Below the pieces are notes generated by a model, which made no database searches, had not been told where the DNA came from, and was given only the letters and a program-made list of their open reading frames with translations. The position numbers and the translations under genes are program-made. Shown here one piece after another: positions 9,866 through 19,420 of a DNA stretch of 64,000 nucleotides. Every line of letters begins with the position of its first letter. Position 1 is the stretch's first letter. Source of the stretch: Treponema sp. (GTDB lineage: Bacteria > Spirochaetota > Spirochaetia > Treponematales > Treponemataceae); assembly GCA_014804005.1 (NCBI GenBank), contig JAAVAP010000018.1, forward strand, positions 109,332-173,331, given 5' to 3'.

Positions 9866-11356
9866 ATGGCGGAATTTAAAAAAGTCGAAGTTGACAGGCA
9901 AAAAATCAAGACGGCTATAAAAGCCGGCATTCCACTTTCCCTCACCACCTACACAATTCCTCACGAAATGGAAATTTATATGGACGACATTCTGCGAGTT
10001 TTTTTGGAAGAGTTGAACCAAATGCAGATGTGCGAGCAGCTCACTTATTGCCTGAACGAATTGATGACGAACGCAAAAAAAGCTAACACCAAGCGCGTTT
10101 ATTTTAAAACGAAAAATTTGGAAATAACAGAAAAGTCCGACTACGAAATCGGAATGAAAACTTTTAAAAAAGAAATGCTCGAAGAACTTGAATATTATTT
10201 GGGCTTGCAAAAAAAGGCAGGGCTTTACGTTCGCGTTTCGCTTCAATATCGCGATCGAAAAATCAAAATCGAAGTGCGCAACAATTCCGAAATTACAATT
10301 TTTGAAGACAAGCGCGTTCGGGACAGACTTTCGCGCGCAAAAGAATGCTCTTCGATTGAAGACGCGTTTTCGCAAGTTCTCGATGATTCTGAAGGCGCGG
10401 GTCTTGGACTTGTCATCTTGATTTTGATGCTGCAAAAAATCGGATTTACTGGAGAAAATTTCCAAGCCATCTGCGAAAACGGCGAAACGATAATGCGCAT
10501 AATTTTGCCGCTTTCCGAAAACGAGCAGGCGCAAATGAATTTTATCAGTGAAGAATTTGCAAACGCGATTGATGAGCTTCCGCAATTTCCTGAAAATATC
10601 ACTGCGATAAATCGGCTTTTGAATGATCCCGATTCGCGAATCTCAGACATTGCAATGCGCATTTCCAACGATGTTGCGCTCACGGCGGAACTTTTGAAAA
10701 CCGTCAATTCGGCGGCGTTCGCTCTTCCTTTTCAATGCCGCAGCGTTTACGACGCGGTGAAATTTGTCGGAATTCACGGCATCAGGAATTTGCTGTTTTC
10801 AATCGGCGCAATTCAATCGTTCGGAAAATTTGACGACGAACGATTCAATATTTGGGAGCATTCGTACCAAGTCGCATTTTATTCGTTCAACATCGCGCGC
10901 AATTATTTCGCCACAAAAAAAAATATAATTGAAGACTCGTACATTTGCGGACTTTTGCACGATATGGGAAAAATTGTTTTTGAATCTTCGCATCCGGAAT
11001 TCATCGCGCGGATTAAAAAAAATTGCGAAACAAAAAATATTCCGGATCAAATTTTTGAAAGGCTTTTGGCGGGAGTGAGCCACGCGGAAATCGGCGCGCT
11101 CATCGCAGAAAAATGGAATTTCCCGGACGTGATTGCGAAATCAATTCGATTCCATCACACGCCGGATTTGGCGGAAACGGAAGCCAAAGATTTGAGCGCA
11201 GTTGTTTGCCTCGCGGATTTGATGGCGCATTATCACGCTGGCGAAATTTCTTTTCTGCAAATCGACAATTCGATTTTGGATTCTTTTAAATTCACGAACG
11301 AAATGATGTTCAAAAAAATTTCCGACAAACTTTATTCGGCGTTCAAAGAATCGTAA
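9866..11356 (+). CDS. GHKL-type ATPase domain + HDOD domain signalling protein
   Basis: N-term LTYCLNELMTNAKKA and EGAGLGLVILILMLQKIGF (GHKL N and G box like); C-term LLKTVNSAAFALPFQCRSVYDAVKFVGIHGIRNLL plus HDMGKIVFES (HDOD). Confidence 0.8.
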   Translation: MAEFKKVEVDRQKIKTAIKAGIPLSLTTYTIPHEMEIYMDDILRVFLEELNQMQMCEQLTYCLNELMTNAKKANTKRVYFKTKNLEITEKSDYEIGMKTFKKEMLEELEYYLGLQKKAGLYVRVSLQYRDRKIKIEVRNNSEITIFEDKRVRDRLSRAKECSSIEDAFSQVLDDSEGAGLGLVILILMLQKIGFTGENFQAICENGETIMRIILPLSENEQAQMNFISEEFANAIDELPQFPENITAINRLLNDPDSRISDIAMRISNDVALTAELLKTVNSAAFALPFQCRSVYDAVKFVGIHGIRNLLFSIGAIQSFGKFDDERFNIWEHSYQVAFYSFNIARNYFATKKNIIEDSYICGLLHDMGKIVFESSHPEFIARIKKNCETKNIPDQIFERLLAGVSHAEIGALIAEKWNFPDVIAKSIRFHHTPDLAETEAKDLSAVVCLADLMAHYHAGEISFLQIDNSILDSFKFTNEMMFKKISDKLYSAFKES

Positions 11357-11359
11357 AAA

Positions 11360-12685
11360 TTACGCCTTGCCCATTTCCTCGAACAAACTTCGCATTGTCG
11401 GATTGTTGCGCGTAAGTTTTTTTATCGTAAGGTCGTCGGCCTTGTTGTTTGCAATTCGCAAATTGTTTTCGCTTCCAATCAGCGCGTCTTTGATTTTTTG
11501 CAAATGGTCGATGGACTTGTCAATTTCGGAAATTGCCGACGCAAATTTTTCGCTTGCCAACCTGTAGTTTCTTCCGAAATCAGCCTTGAAAGAATTTAGT
11601 TCCGCTTCGAAATTCGTGATGTCAATAGATTGATTTCTCGCCTCAGAAAGTTGCCTCTTGTACTCGAGCGACTTGCGAGAAGCGTTTCGCAAAAGCGTAA
11701 TCATCGGGATAAAAAATTGCGGACGAATCACGTACATTTTTTCAAATTTGTGCGAGACATCTACAATGCCGCCATTGTACAATTCGCTTTCGCTTTCAAG
11801 CAGCGAAACGAGAACCGCGAATTCGCATTTTTTTTCTTTGCGATCTTTGTCCAATTCCTTGAAAAAATCTTCGTTCTTGTGTTTGGTCGCGGTGGTGTCC
11901 GCTTCGTTTTTCATCTCGAACATTATCGAAACATATTCAATTCCATCGGCAAAATCGCGGAAAATAAAATCGCCCTTTGAGCCAGTGCGCGCGTCATTGT
12001 CCTTTTCAAAATATGCGTCCGGCATAAGCGGGCGCGCGAATTGCTCAAAAGAAGTGCGGCAATGCGATTCAAGAGTTTCGCCAATCATCTTGGTGGACAT
12101 TCTCGCTTTCAAATCCTTGTAATAAACAATCTGTTCGTCCTTGGCACGAAGTTGATTTTCAAAATTCGCCTTGAGATCGTTTTCATGAATTTGCGCCTGA
12201 TTTTTTTCATTCTCGATTTGTGCCCGAAGTCGCTCGGCTTCAATTTGCAACTTTGAATTTCCTTCCGTGAATTTTCTGCCGAGTTCGGCAAGCTCCTCAT
12301 TCTTTTTCGCGAGGGCTTCGCTCACCGCGATTTTCTTTTCGTTTTCCGAATTTTCGATTTTGCTCTTAAGCTCGGAAATTTTTTCGGCGAACGATTTTTC
12401 CATTTCATGAAGTTTTTCGGAGGCTGCCGCAGCGGATTCACTTTTGATTCGCTCGATTTGATTTTTCAGTTCGGAAATTTCATTTTGCTTTTTCAGCTCA
12501 AATTGATTTTGCGCCTGCCCCAATTTTTCCAAATAAACTTTGTCCGCGCCGCGTGAAATCGATTCTTCAAGTCCGCTCGTGTCGATGCTGGAAAGCGAAG
12601 TCAAATCAATCCAGTCGCCCTTGGATGCGTCCTCGTCCAGCACCAAAGTATTTTTGTCTTTTACAATCACGCTGATTTTTTTCAT
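11360..12685 (-). CDS. DUF2130 domain protein (coiled-coil N-terminus)
   Basis: KMIGETLESHCRTSFEQFARPLMPDAYFEKDNDARTGSKGDFIFRD, typical of DUF2130. Confidence 0.85.
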   Translation of the reverse strand: MKKISVIVKDKNTLVLDEDASKGDWIDLTSLSSIDTSGLEESISRGADKVYLEKLGQAQNQFELKKQNEISELKNQIERIKSESAAAASEKLHEMEKSFAEKISELKSKIENSENEKKIAVSEALAKKNEELAELGRKFTEGNSKLQIEAERLRAQIENEKNQAQIHENDLKANFENQLRAKDEQIVYYKDLKARMSTKMIGETLESHCRTSFEQFARPLMPDAYFEKDNDARTGSKGDFIFRDFADGIEYVSIMFEMKNEADTTATKHKNEDFFKELDKDRKEKKCEFAVLVSLLESESELYNGGIVDVSHKFEKMYVIRPQFFIPMITLLRNASRKSLEYKRQLSEARNQSIDITNFEAELNSFKADFGRNYRLASEKFASAISEIDKSIDHLQKIKDALIGSENNLRIANNKADDLTIKKLTRNNPTMRSLFEEMGKA

Positions 12686-12776
12686 TTTCTCTCCTGCGAT
12701 TTTCACATTACAACGCGTATTCAATTATTTGGCGGCGCAAATCGATACATTTCGAAACGCGAATCACTCGCCAATT

Positions 12777-13265
12777 TTAATTTTTTGCCAACGAAAACAC
12801 GGCCTTTACATCGCCTTTGCCCAAAACATTTTTCAAATCCGCTTTGCTCATCGTGCCGTTTTCGAGCGCGTCGAGTTTTCCGAGCCGGGTTAGATTCCAA
12901 GAATTTTTGTCGTAATAAATTGTGATTTTGTTTCCAAGATACAAAATTAGGTCGCCTGCGTCGGTCGAAATTTGCGTGTCGGTTTTCGGAAGCGAAAACG
13001 GCAGGTCGCCGACTTTTTCAAAATTGCCGTAATCGTTCAGCGTGATTGCAATTGCGCCGTCCTTCAATTTTTCGGCAAAAGATTTTGCGGAAGAATTTTC
13101 TGCGAGCGTTGCAAAAAGTTTTGTCGTCGTGCCGTTTTCGTTTGTAACTTGAATTTCAATTTTCATTTCTGATTTCCTCCAATTTTCTGCGGACGCAGTT
13201 TTGCCAAAATTTGTGCCAAGCAAAAATAGCGCGAACGCAAAAATCAATGCAAAAAGTCTTTTCAT
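12777..13265 (-). CDS. Secreted cyclophilin-like domain protein
   Basis: Signal peptide; NGTTTKLFATLAENSSAKSFAEKLKDGAIAITLNDYGNFEKVGDLPFSLP...GDLILYLGNKITIYYDKNSWNLTRLGKL resembles the cyclophilin-like family. Confidence 0.75.
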   Translation of the reverse strand: MKRLFALIFAFALFLLGTNFGKTASAENWRKSEMKIEIQVTNENGTTTKLFATLAENSSAKSFAEKLKDGAIAITLNDYGNFEKVGDLPFSLPKTDTQISTDAGDLILYLGNKITIYYDKNSWNLTRLGKLDALENGTMSKADLKNVLGKGDVKAVFSLAKN

Positions 13266-13370
13266 TTTTTCTCCTGTGAAGAATCTAAACGCGGAATTAA
13301 AATGCGCGTTAAAAATATTGTGCCATTTTTTTTAATTGCGATTTATCGAAAAGCAATTTTAAAAAACACG

Positions 13371-14963
13371 CTATTTTAAAACAACGTTTTTGAATTCGTA
13401 TTCGACTTTTTTGAAATACAAATCTTTGAACGGATGAATGTCCATCGCGTTTGCAATCCAGCCGCCGACCATTCGCAAGTCGATTATGTTGCAAGTTACG
13501 GGATGGCTTATCGGAATCACTTCGCCGCTGGAAAGAAGAATGTCTTCGGCTTTCGACAAAAGCGCGTTGTGCTCGCGCGCATCGTTGGTGAACGCCGCCT
13601 CGTCGAGCAACGCGTCGAATTCGTCGTCGCGCCATTTTGAATCGTTCATCGAAGAATCACCGCGAAACAATTCCAAAAACGCGAGCGGGTCGGCGAAGTC
13701 GCCAATCCAAGTATAAAGAAACAAATCGGCTTTTGTTGAGGCGATCGAAGTCAAATAAATTTGTACGGGAATTTTCAGCGTCTTCAATTCCACGCCGATT
13801 TCTTTAAGGGGGGCGCGCAAAATTTCTGCGCGGTTTATCATGTATTCGTTGTCGGGAATCGCGAAAATCAATTCGAGCGTTTCGTCTGAAATGCCTGCTT
13901 TTTTCTTCGCGCTTTCAATCATCAATTTTGCTTCGTCGATGTCGGTGTAGTCCAAATCTTCGGGACTCGTGTAGCCGGCCGAAGGACAGACCAAAGTTTT
14001 CGCGGGAAACATGCTTTCGCCGCGCAATTGATTCCACGGAATCGCGGTGAGCACTGCGTTGCGAAATTCTGAATTGCTCCAAATTGGAGAATCGTTTTTG
14101 AAAAATAAATATTCCGTTCCAAATTCCGCCGAAAGTTGAATCGCCCTTTTGTCGAGAATTCTTTTCATTTCGGCAGGACCGCTCACCCAGTCCGCCGCTC
14201 CGATGTTGAACGCATGGGATTGCGCTTCGGCATCGTCAGTGAAATTTACGGTGATTTGCGGAATGTGAACTTGCTCGGAGTTCCAGTAATTCGGATTTTT
14301 TTTGAGAATCAATTTGAAAGGCGTAACGCTTTCCACATAATACGCGCCGCTTGCGCTTGAATCTTGGGGCACGGCGGAAAATGCATGATGGCACAAAATT
14401 TTATTAAAATGGCTCGTGGGTTTTACAAGCTCGACGCTGAGTTTGTTTCCCAAAACGTTTATCGCCACGTCGCTTCGCTTGCCTTGTCCAAGGCGAAATT
14501 CGCGCGCGCCTTTTATCACGTCCAAAAGCGAAGAATAATACGCGCTTTTGTTTGCAATCAAATCGAGCCAAGAATCTTTTATTGTTTGCGCGTCAATGAT
14601 TTTTCCGCTCGAAGTTTTCGCGCCTTCACGAATCGTAAAAGTCCAGCGAAGTTTGTCGCGCGAAATCCTGTATTCTTGCGCCAAAGCGTTGTCCGGTTCA
14701 AGCGTGGCGGCGTTGTAGGAAAACAATCCTTCGTAAACGCTGTTCAAAATTTGCGCTTCAAAAACATACGCGCTCGTGTGCGGATCGAGATTCAAATTCG
14801 TAAGCGAATGATACATCACGAATTCGCGCTGAAGTTCGGAATCAATTTCGTCCTCTTTGAAATTTTGTTCAGGCTGAAATTGCGCGAAAATATTTTCCGC
14901 CAAAAATGCGAAAACCAAAAATGCGAAAATTGATTTAAAAATTTTTTTATCCTGTGATTCCAA
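13371..14963 (-). CDS. Oligopeptide ABC transporter substrate-binding protein (OppA-like)
   Basis: 530 aa; LDPHTSAYVFEAQILNSVYEGLFSYNAATLEPDNALAQEYRISRDKLRWTFTIREGAKTSSG. Confidence 0.9.
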   Translation of the reverse strand: MESQDKKIFKSIFAFLVFAFLAENIFAQFQPEQNFKEDEIDSELQREFVMYHSLTNLNLDPHTSAYVFEAQILNSVYEGLFSYNAATLEPDNALAQEYRISRDKLRWTFTIREGAKTSSGKIIDAQTIKDSWLDLIANKSAYYSSLLDVIKGAREFRLGQGKRSDVAINVLGNKLSVELVKPTSHFNKILCHHAFSAVPQDSSASGAYYVESVTPFKLILKKNPNYWNSEQVHIPQITVNFTDDAEAQSHAFNIGAADWVSGPAEMKRILDKRAIQLSAEFGTEYLFFKNDSPIWSNSEFRNAVLTAIPWNQLRGESMFPAKTLVCPSAGYTSPEDLDYTDIDEAKLMIESAKKKAGISDETLELIFAIPDNEYMINRAEILRAPLKEIGVELKTLKIPVQIYLTSIASTKADLFLYTWIGDFADPLAFLELFRGDSSMNDSKWRDDEFDALLDEAAFTNDAREHNALLSKAEDILLSSGEVIPISHPVTCNIIDLRMVGGWIANAMDIHPFKDLYFKKVEYEFKNVVLK

Positions 14964-16362
14964 GTCTTTTCATTTGCTCCTGTTCTTCAACATAAGAAAT
15001 ATATTCTGCCAAATATTGAGACGTGTTTATCGCGCTGTTGCTGAGCGCGGTCAATTCCATTGCAAGTCCTTTTATTTTCGGACGGATTTCGGGTGGCGAG
15101 GAATTTTTAAAATATGTGTCGAACCCCTTCAATATCTGCGCGATGTTTTTCATGTCGGAAATTTGCCTGCTCAGAAATTCCAAAACTTTTTTTTCGTCGG
15201 CGGCAAGCAATCTTTTGTAACCCGGGCTTGTCCTGAGCGAAAACGCATTGTAAAAATTCATTCGCTTTTGCAAGTCGGCGCAAAAAGGATTGAATTCGAT
15301 TCTTTCTTTTCTTTGCGTTCCAGTTGCTTTTTCGAGAATCGTAATTTCATAAGTTACAGGTTTTTCCGAAATGCCGAACGCCTTGCGAAACGCATGCAAA
15401 AATTTCGCGAATCCGGAATTTGCGTACGTTTGAAGCAATTGATTGTTTTCGGAAAGCTTGGCGCAAATTGTTTGAAGCGGAGTGCTGAACGCGCACAATG
15501 ATTGCGCCGTGCTCATCAACAATTCTTTCGGATCGATTTCCTTGTTTTTCTTTTTTTTCTCCGTGTTGGGAATAGCGAGTTTTTTCAAAAGCGCGTCTTG
15601 CAATTTTTCTTTGTTCGCATCCTGATCTTCTTTTATCAACTCTTCGACAAGCTGAGTGTAAAACGGAAGAGTCTTTGCAAAAACCACGGGAAAAGTTTTT
15701 TTGATTTGGTTCATTTCCTCGCCGGCGGATTTGAACGCTTTGTCCTCGTCGAACTTGGGATGCATAAAAACAGTTTTCCGAATTTTTCCTTTGTAGAATT
15801 CTTTTTGAAATTCCGCCAGATCCTTTAACGCAACGTCCAATTCCGCAGTGGCCTTTTGACATTTTGAAACAGTGTCGCTGATTGCGCTGTTGGTGAGCGC
15901 GTCGGCATTGCGCCGCATTTCGTTGATCATTTCCGCAAGCCCGCGCGTGTTTGGCGAATCGCTGTTTGCTGAAAGATTTTTCCATGAAAACGCGTTGTTG
16001 AAATCGAGCAATTTTTTAAGCTCTGTAATCGAAAGATTGTCCACCGAAAATTTGTAATAAGTGCAAATCCAATCGAGCATCGTTTCGTATTCGGCAAATC
16101 GAACTCCGATAATATGGGCGCGGTCGGTTTCGGCGTATTGAGAATTTTCAGGCGATTTGATTCCAGAAATTTTTTGATCGAGCCTGTACGGATCTTCCTT
16201 GATGAGAGATTTTTTTATCATCAAGTCGTAAAAATTTCTTACGCAAGTATGCATCAAACGATAGTTGTCCAAAATTTTTGGCATCACGTTTTCTTCATAC
16301 CATTGCGCGCGCGCGTCGATTGCTTCCAAAACTTTTTGTGAAAACTCAATTGGGTTCGCCAT
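14947..16362 (-). CDS. Conserved hypothetical protein
   Basis: 471 aa long ORF; no domain recognised; overlaps the next gene by 17 nt. Confidence 0.7.
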   Translation of the reverse strand: MANPIEFSQKVLEAIDARAQWYEENVMPKILDNYRLMHTCVRNFYDLMIKKSLIKEDPYRLDQKISGIKSPENSQYAETDRAHIIGVRFAEYETMLDWICTYYKFSVDNLSITELKKLLDFNNAFSWKNLSANSDSPNTRGLAEMINEMRRNADALTNSAISDTVSKCQKATAELDVALKDLAEFQKEFYKGKIRKTVFMHPKFDEDKAFKSAGEEMNQIKKTFPVVFAKTLPFYTQLVEELIKEDQDANKEKLQDALLKKLAIPNTEKKKKNKEIDPKELLMSTAQSLCAFSTPLQTICAKLSENNQLLQTYANSGFAKFLHAFRKAFGISEKPVTYEITILEKATGTQRKERIEFNPFCADLQKRMNFYNAFSLRTSPGYKRLLAADEKKVLEFLSRQISDMKNIAQILKGFDTYFKNSSPPEIRPKIKGLAMELTALSNSAINTSQYLAEYISYVEEQEQMKRLGITG

Positions 16363-16531
16363 ATTTCAATTTGTCGGCAAAATTTAAAGAAAATTTTAGC
16401 GTTTTTGTTGATTCGCACTGCGCGCGAGCGCAAAGTAAGATAATTTCCAAACAGAAACAAACGGCAGAAGGAAACGAAGAACTTTTAAAGCCGTTTGATT
16501 CGCACTGCTCACGCTGTGCGGAGGGATAAAA

Positions 16532-16564
16532 AAAACGCCGCCCGCATTTTGCGGGCGGCGTTTT
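16532..16564. terminator. Strong (bidirectional-looking) terminator hairpin after hsp20
   Basis: AAAACGCCGCCCGC-atttt-GCGGGCGGCGTTTT. Confidence 0.85.
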
Positions 16565-16575
16565 GGTTTGCGATT

Positions 16576-16983
16576 TTACGCGGCTTCAATTGCGATGCGC
16601 TTTGGCGCAGGCAATTCCTTGCGGTTCATAGTTACGTTCAAAACGCCGTTTTTGAAAACCGCGCTGATTTTTTCTTGGTCCACGTCATCGGGTAGCGTGA
16701 AGCGTCTCGTAAAGCGGCTTGAACTGCGCTCGCGTATGAGCCATTTTTCGCCGTCCTTCTTTTCTTCCTTTTCCTCTGTTTTGACAGAAGAAATCGTAAG
16801 AACGCCGTGATCCACTTCGATGTTCACGTCCTTTTCCGTGCAACCAGGCAAATCCATTTGAAGCGCGTAGGAATCTTTTCCTTCCTTCACGTCAACTTTT
16901 GGCATTTGCGTGACCTTCCAAGAATCCGGCATTCCGCCGAAAGCCGTGTCAAAAAGCGAATTGAAAAGTGAAAGTTCGTTCAT
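16576..16983 (-). CDS. Hsp20/alpha-crystallin family small heat-shock protein
   Basis: ALQMDLPGCTEKDVNIEVDHGVLTISSVKTEEKEEKKDGEKWLIRERSSSRFTRRFTLPDDVDQEKISAVFKNGVLNVTM. Confidence 0.95.
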   Translation of the reverse strand: MNELSLFNSLFDTAFGGMPDSWKVTQMPKVDVKEGKDSYALQMDLPGCTEKDVNIEVDHGVLTISSVKTEEKEEKKDGEKWLIRERSSSRFTRRFTLPDDVDQEKISAVFKNGVLNVTMNRKELPAPKRIAIEAA

Positions 16984-17160
16984 AATTACCTCCAAAGCCG
17001 CCCTTTTGGAACGGCCGCTATAAGAATCAGGAAGTTTGCTACGCAAACCCGGCGGAAACGCTTTTGCTTTTCTGCCATCCTGTTTTTTGTTTTTTTGCGG
17101 GGCGATTTCCGCCCGTCGCAAACTATTTAGCAAAAGCCGTGCCAACTTTTTGAAAAAAAA

Positions 17161-17328
17161 CTCGAATTTACGCGAAAAAATAGCGGAAAATGAAAGATTC
17201 TTGGGGAATTTACGAATTTCTTGAAGAATTCCATTTTTTCATGAAATTTTTTAAAGAAAACTCAAATTTATTCGAAAAAATCGAAGAATGTGAAAGATTC
17301 TTGAAGAATTTACGATTTTCTTGAAAAA
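17161..17328. repeat. Two-copy direct repeat, exactly 100-bp period, upstream of hsp20
   Basis: 17161-17228 and 17261-17328 align without gaps, 56/68 identical by hand count; both contain TGAAAGATTCTTGRRGAATTTACG. Confidence 0.85.
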
Positions 17329-17512
17329 CAAGCCCCGAATTTTATAAAAATTAATACTCAGTTTTTCAATTCGTAATCAGGAAAAAAACGGAATTTTTTC
17401 CAGGCTCTCCCAATAAAAATGTCATTCGCAAGATTTTTGCGTCATTTTGAACACAATATGCGTCAAAAAAATTTCAAAACTGCGTCATTTTGATACAGTT
17501 TTTTTGCAAAAA

Positions 17513-18298
17513 TTACGATTTTTCGGCATCCACGCCCAATCCGAACAGTGCAAAATCGCCTTTGGCTGGATCGTCCGGCCAGATTTGCGCCATTTTTCGC
17601 GTCAAAGCGAGCGCGGTTTTTGCGCTTGGCGAACTTTTCGGCGCGAGCAAGCCAAGGCGTTCGGACTCTTTCATCACGTGCACGTCCAGCGGAATGAGCA
17701 AATCTTTCGCGCTCGCCCATTTCCACAAGCCCAAATCCACGGGCGAATTTTGGCGAACCATCCAGCGCAAAAACATGTGCAATTTTTTGCACGCGCCGTC
17801 CGCGTTTTGCGAAACGCATTTTATTTTCGGGAAAAGCCCAATCAGCGCGGAAACAAGGCTCAAGGAATTTTTTTCCTGAATCGCTTCGTAGTTTTTTCGA
17901 ACCGCTTCGCCGAGCGAATTGTTTTCCTGTAAAATTTGCGCGAGCCGTGCACAAAGCGCGTTCATATCGCCGTACGAAAAAAATCTGTAGAATTTGTTTT
18001 CGCTTTTCGGAAAAAAAGTTTCGTACTTGCCACTCAAAATCCATTCGCTTGGCTTCATTTTGTTTCGCGCGATTTCCTCGAACATCGAATTCAATTTTGC
18101 CAAAAAAATTTCTCGCTTTCCAAACGAAATTTGCGCCGCGATGAACGATGCAATTTCCTGCTCGCGTTCTTCGGAAAATCTTCGCAGAACTTGGCTCGGG
18201 TCGTTTGTCACGAATTCGGCGTTTTCGTATTTTTGCGCCAACGTGCGGAGTTTTTGTTTCAATTCAGCGGGGAGGGGAAAATTGTCATTCATTTGCAT
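17513..18298 (-). CDS. TIGR02757 family (DUF2400) protein
   Basis: FVTNDPSQVLRRFSEEREQEIASFIAAQISFGKREIFLAKL...HMFLRWMVRQNSPVDLGLWKWASAKDLLIPLDVHV. Confidence 0.9.
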   Translation of the reverse strand: MQMNDNFPLPAELKQKLRTLAQKYENAEFVTNDPSQVLRRFSEEREQEIASFIAAQISFGKREIFLAKLNSMFEEIARNKMKPSEWILSGKYETFFPKSENKFYRFFSYGDMNALCARLAQILQENNSLGEAVRKNYEAIQEKNSLSLVSALIGLFPKIKCVSQNADGACKKLHMFLRWMVRQNSPVDLGLWKWASAKDLLIPLDVHVMKESERLGLLAPKSSPSAKTALALTRKMAQIWPDDPAKGDFALFGLGVDAEKS

Positions 18299-18307
18299 TA
18301 TAAAAAA

Positions 18308-19165
18308 TTAATTAAAACTGCTTCGCGTGTACGGCGAGCCAATCCACATCCAAACATCTTCGCCCGATCCGATGTAATCTTTGTGCTTTCCTTCAATCAA
18401 AAATTGCACGCTTTCCACGGTGGCGAATTCCGTGGCGGTAAAAACTACTTGCATCAATTGCGCGCGGTATCCTTCCGCGCCGATTGTATTGAATTCGAAT
18501 TCTTCGCTGAAATTGAGTGCGGCAATTCCGTCGCGGACGCTCGCGCCCAAAAGCCGCGTTCCTTCGGGAATGAGCGACATGCAATTTTTTTCTGCGTCCG
18601 TTGGACCTGCCACAAGCGCGCGAATTGTGCTTGTCAAAGGCGAATCGTTTTTTGTGATGGCGCGCGTGATATTTTTGCGGTTTACATTGCCATCGGAATC
18701 AACTTGCACGAAAAATAATTTTACGTTCATTGTTTGCGCGGGCGGCTTCGGTTTTTCCGATTTTGGCGCGGCGACTTCTTTTTCGGAAATTTCCGTTTGC
18801 GGCGGCGGAACGGTAATGTCTTCATCTTCGTCGTCTTCATCGGCTTCGGGCGCGTTCGCAAAATCTTTTTGGCCTTGCCTCAAGTCTTCCAAATCGAACA
18901 TTCCGGAAGTTTGAATTTCGGATTTGCCGGGCACTGGAGCTTCTTCCACGTCCAAAAGTCCGTTCGTTTTGTTCGGCTTTTCTTTCACTTCATAATTTTG
19001 AATGAATTCCGGCGTAGAGCCTACGACTCGCTCGAAAAAATTCGTGGATTTCAAATTCGCGATGAAATCATCTTTTTTTACCAAAAAGACAATTACCAAA
19101 ATCAAAAAGAGCAAAAGCCAAACGGCCACCAAAAATTTATTTTGCTTTGTTTTTTTCGAAGCCAT
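18308..19165 (-). CDS. GerMN domain protein
   Basis: LTSTIRALVAGPTDAEKNCMSLIPEGTRLLGASVRDGIAALNFSEEFEFNTIGAEGYRAQLMQVVFTATEFATVESVQFLIEGK. Confidence 0.88.
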   Translation of the reverse strand: MASKKTKQNKFLVAVWLLLFLILVIVFLVKKDDFIANLKSTNFFERVVGSTPEFIQNYEVKEKPNKTNGLLDVEEAPVPGKSEIQTSGMFDLEDLRQGQKDFANAPEADEDDEDEDITVPPPQTEISEKEVAAPKSEKPKPPAQTMNVKLFFVQVDSDGNVNRKNITRAITKNDSPLTSTIRALVAGPTDAEKNCMSLIPEGTRLLGASVRDGIAALNFSEEFEFNTIGAEGYRAQLMQVVFTATEFATVESVQFLIEGKHKDYIGSGEDVWMWIGSPYTRSSFN

Positions 19166-19184
19166 AAAATTATTATAGTGGATA

Positions 19185-19213
19185 TTGATTTTATGTTCAA
19201 GTTACGTTATAAT
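19185..19213 (+). promoter_or_regulatory. Sigma70-like promoter for the acyl-CoA ligase gene
   Basis: TTGATT - 17 bp - TATAAT. Confidence 0.65.
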
Positions 19214-19217
19214 ATAA

Positions 19218-19252
19218 TTAGATTGACAAAATTTCATTTTTTGTCAATCTAA
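19218..19252. promoter_or_regulatory. 14-bp perfect inverted repeat at the predicted transcription start
   Basis: TTAGATTGACAAAA-tttcatt-TTTTGTCAATCTAA directly downstream of the -10 box. Confidence 0.75.
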
Positions 19253-19420
19253 AGTGTGTTCGCGAAATTTGATTTTCGAAAATTTGAATTTTTGAAAACG
19301 CCGCGAGTTTTTTTTTTTGCGAAAAGCGAAAAGTTTGGTGCGAGCAAAAGGCTTGCAAATATTTTTGTGACAATTCTTAATGTCAAGCCGAATTTCATTT
19401 GGCAAAACGAGAGGTTCTCT

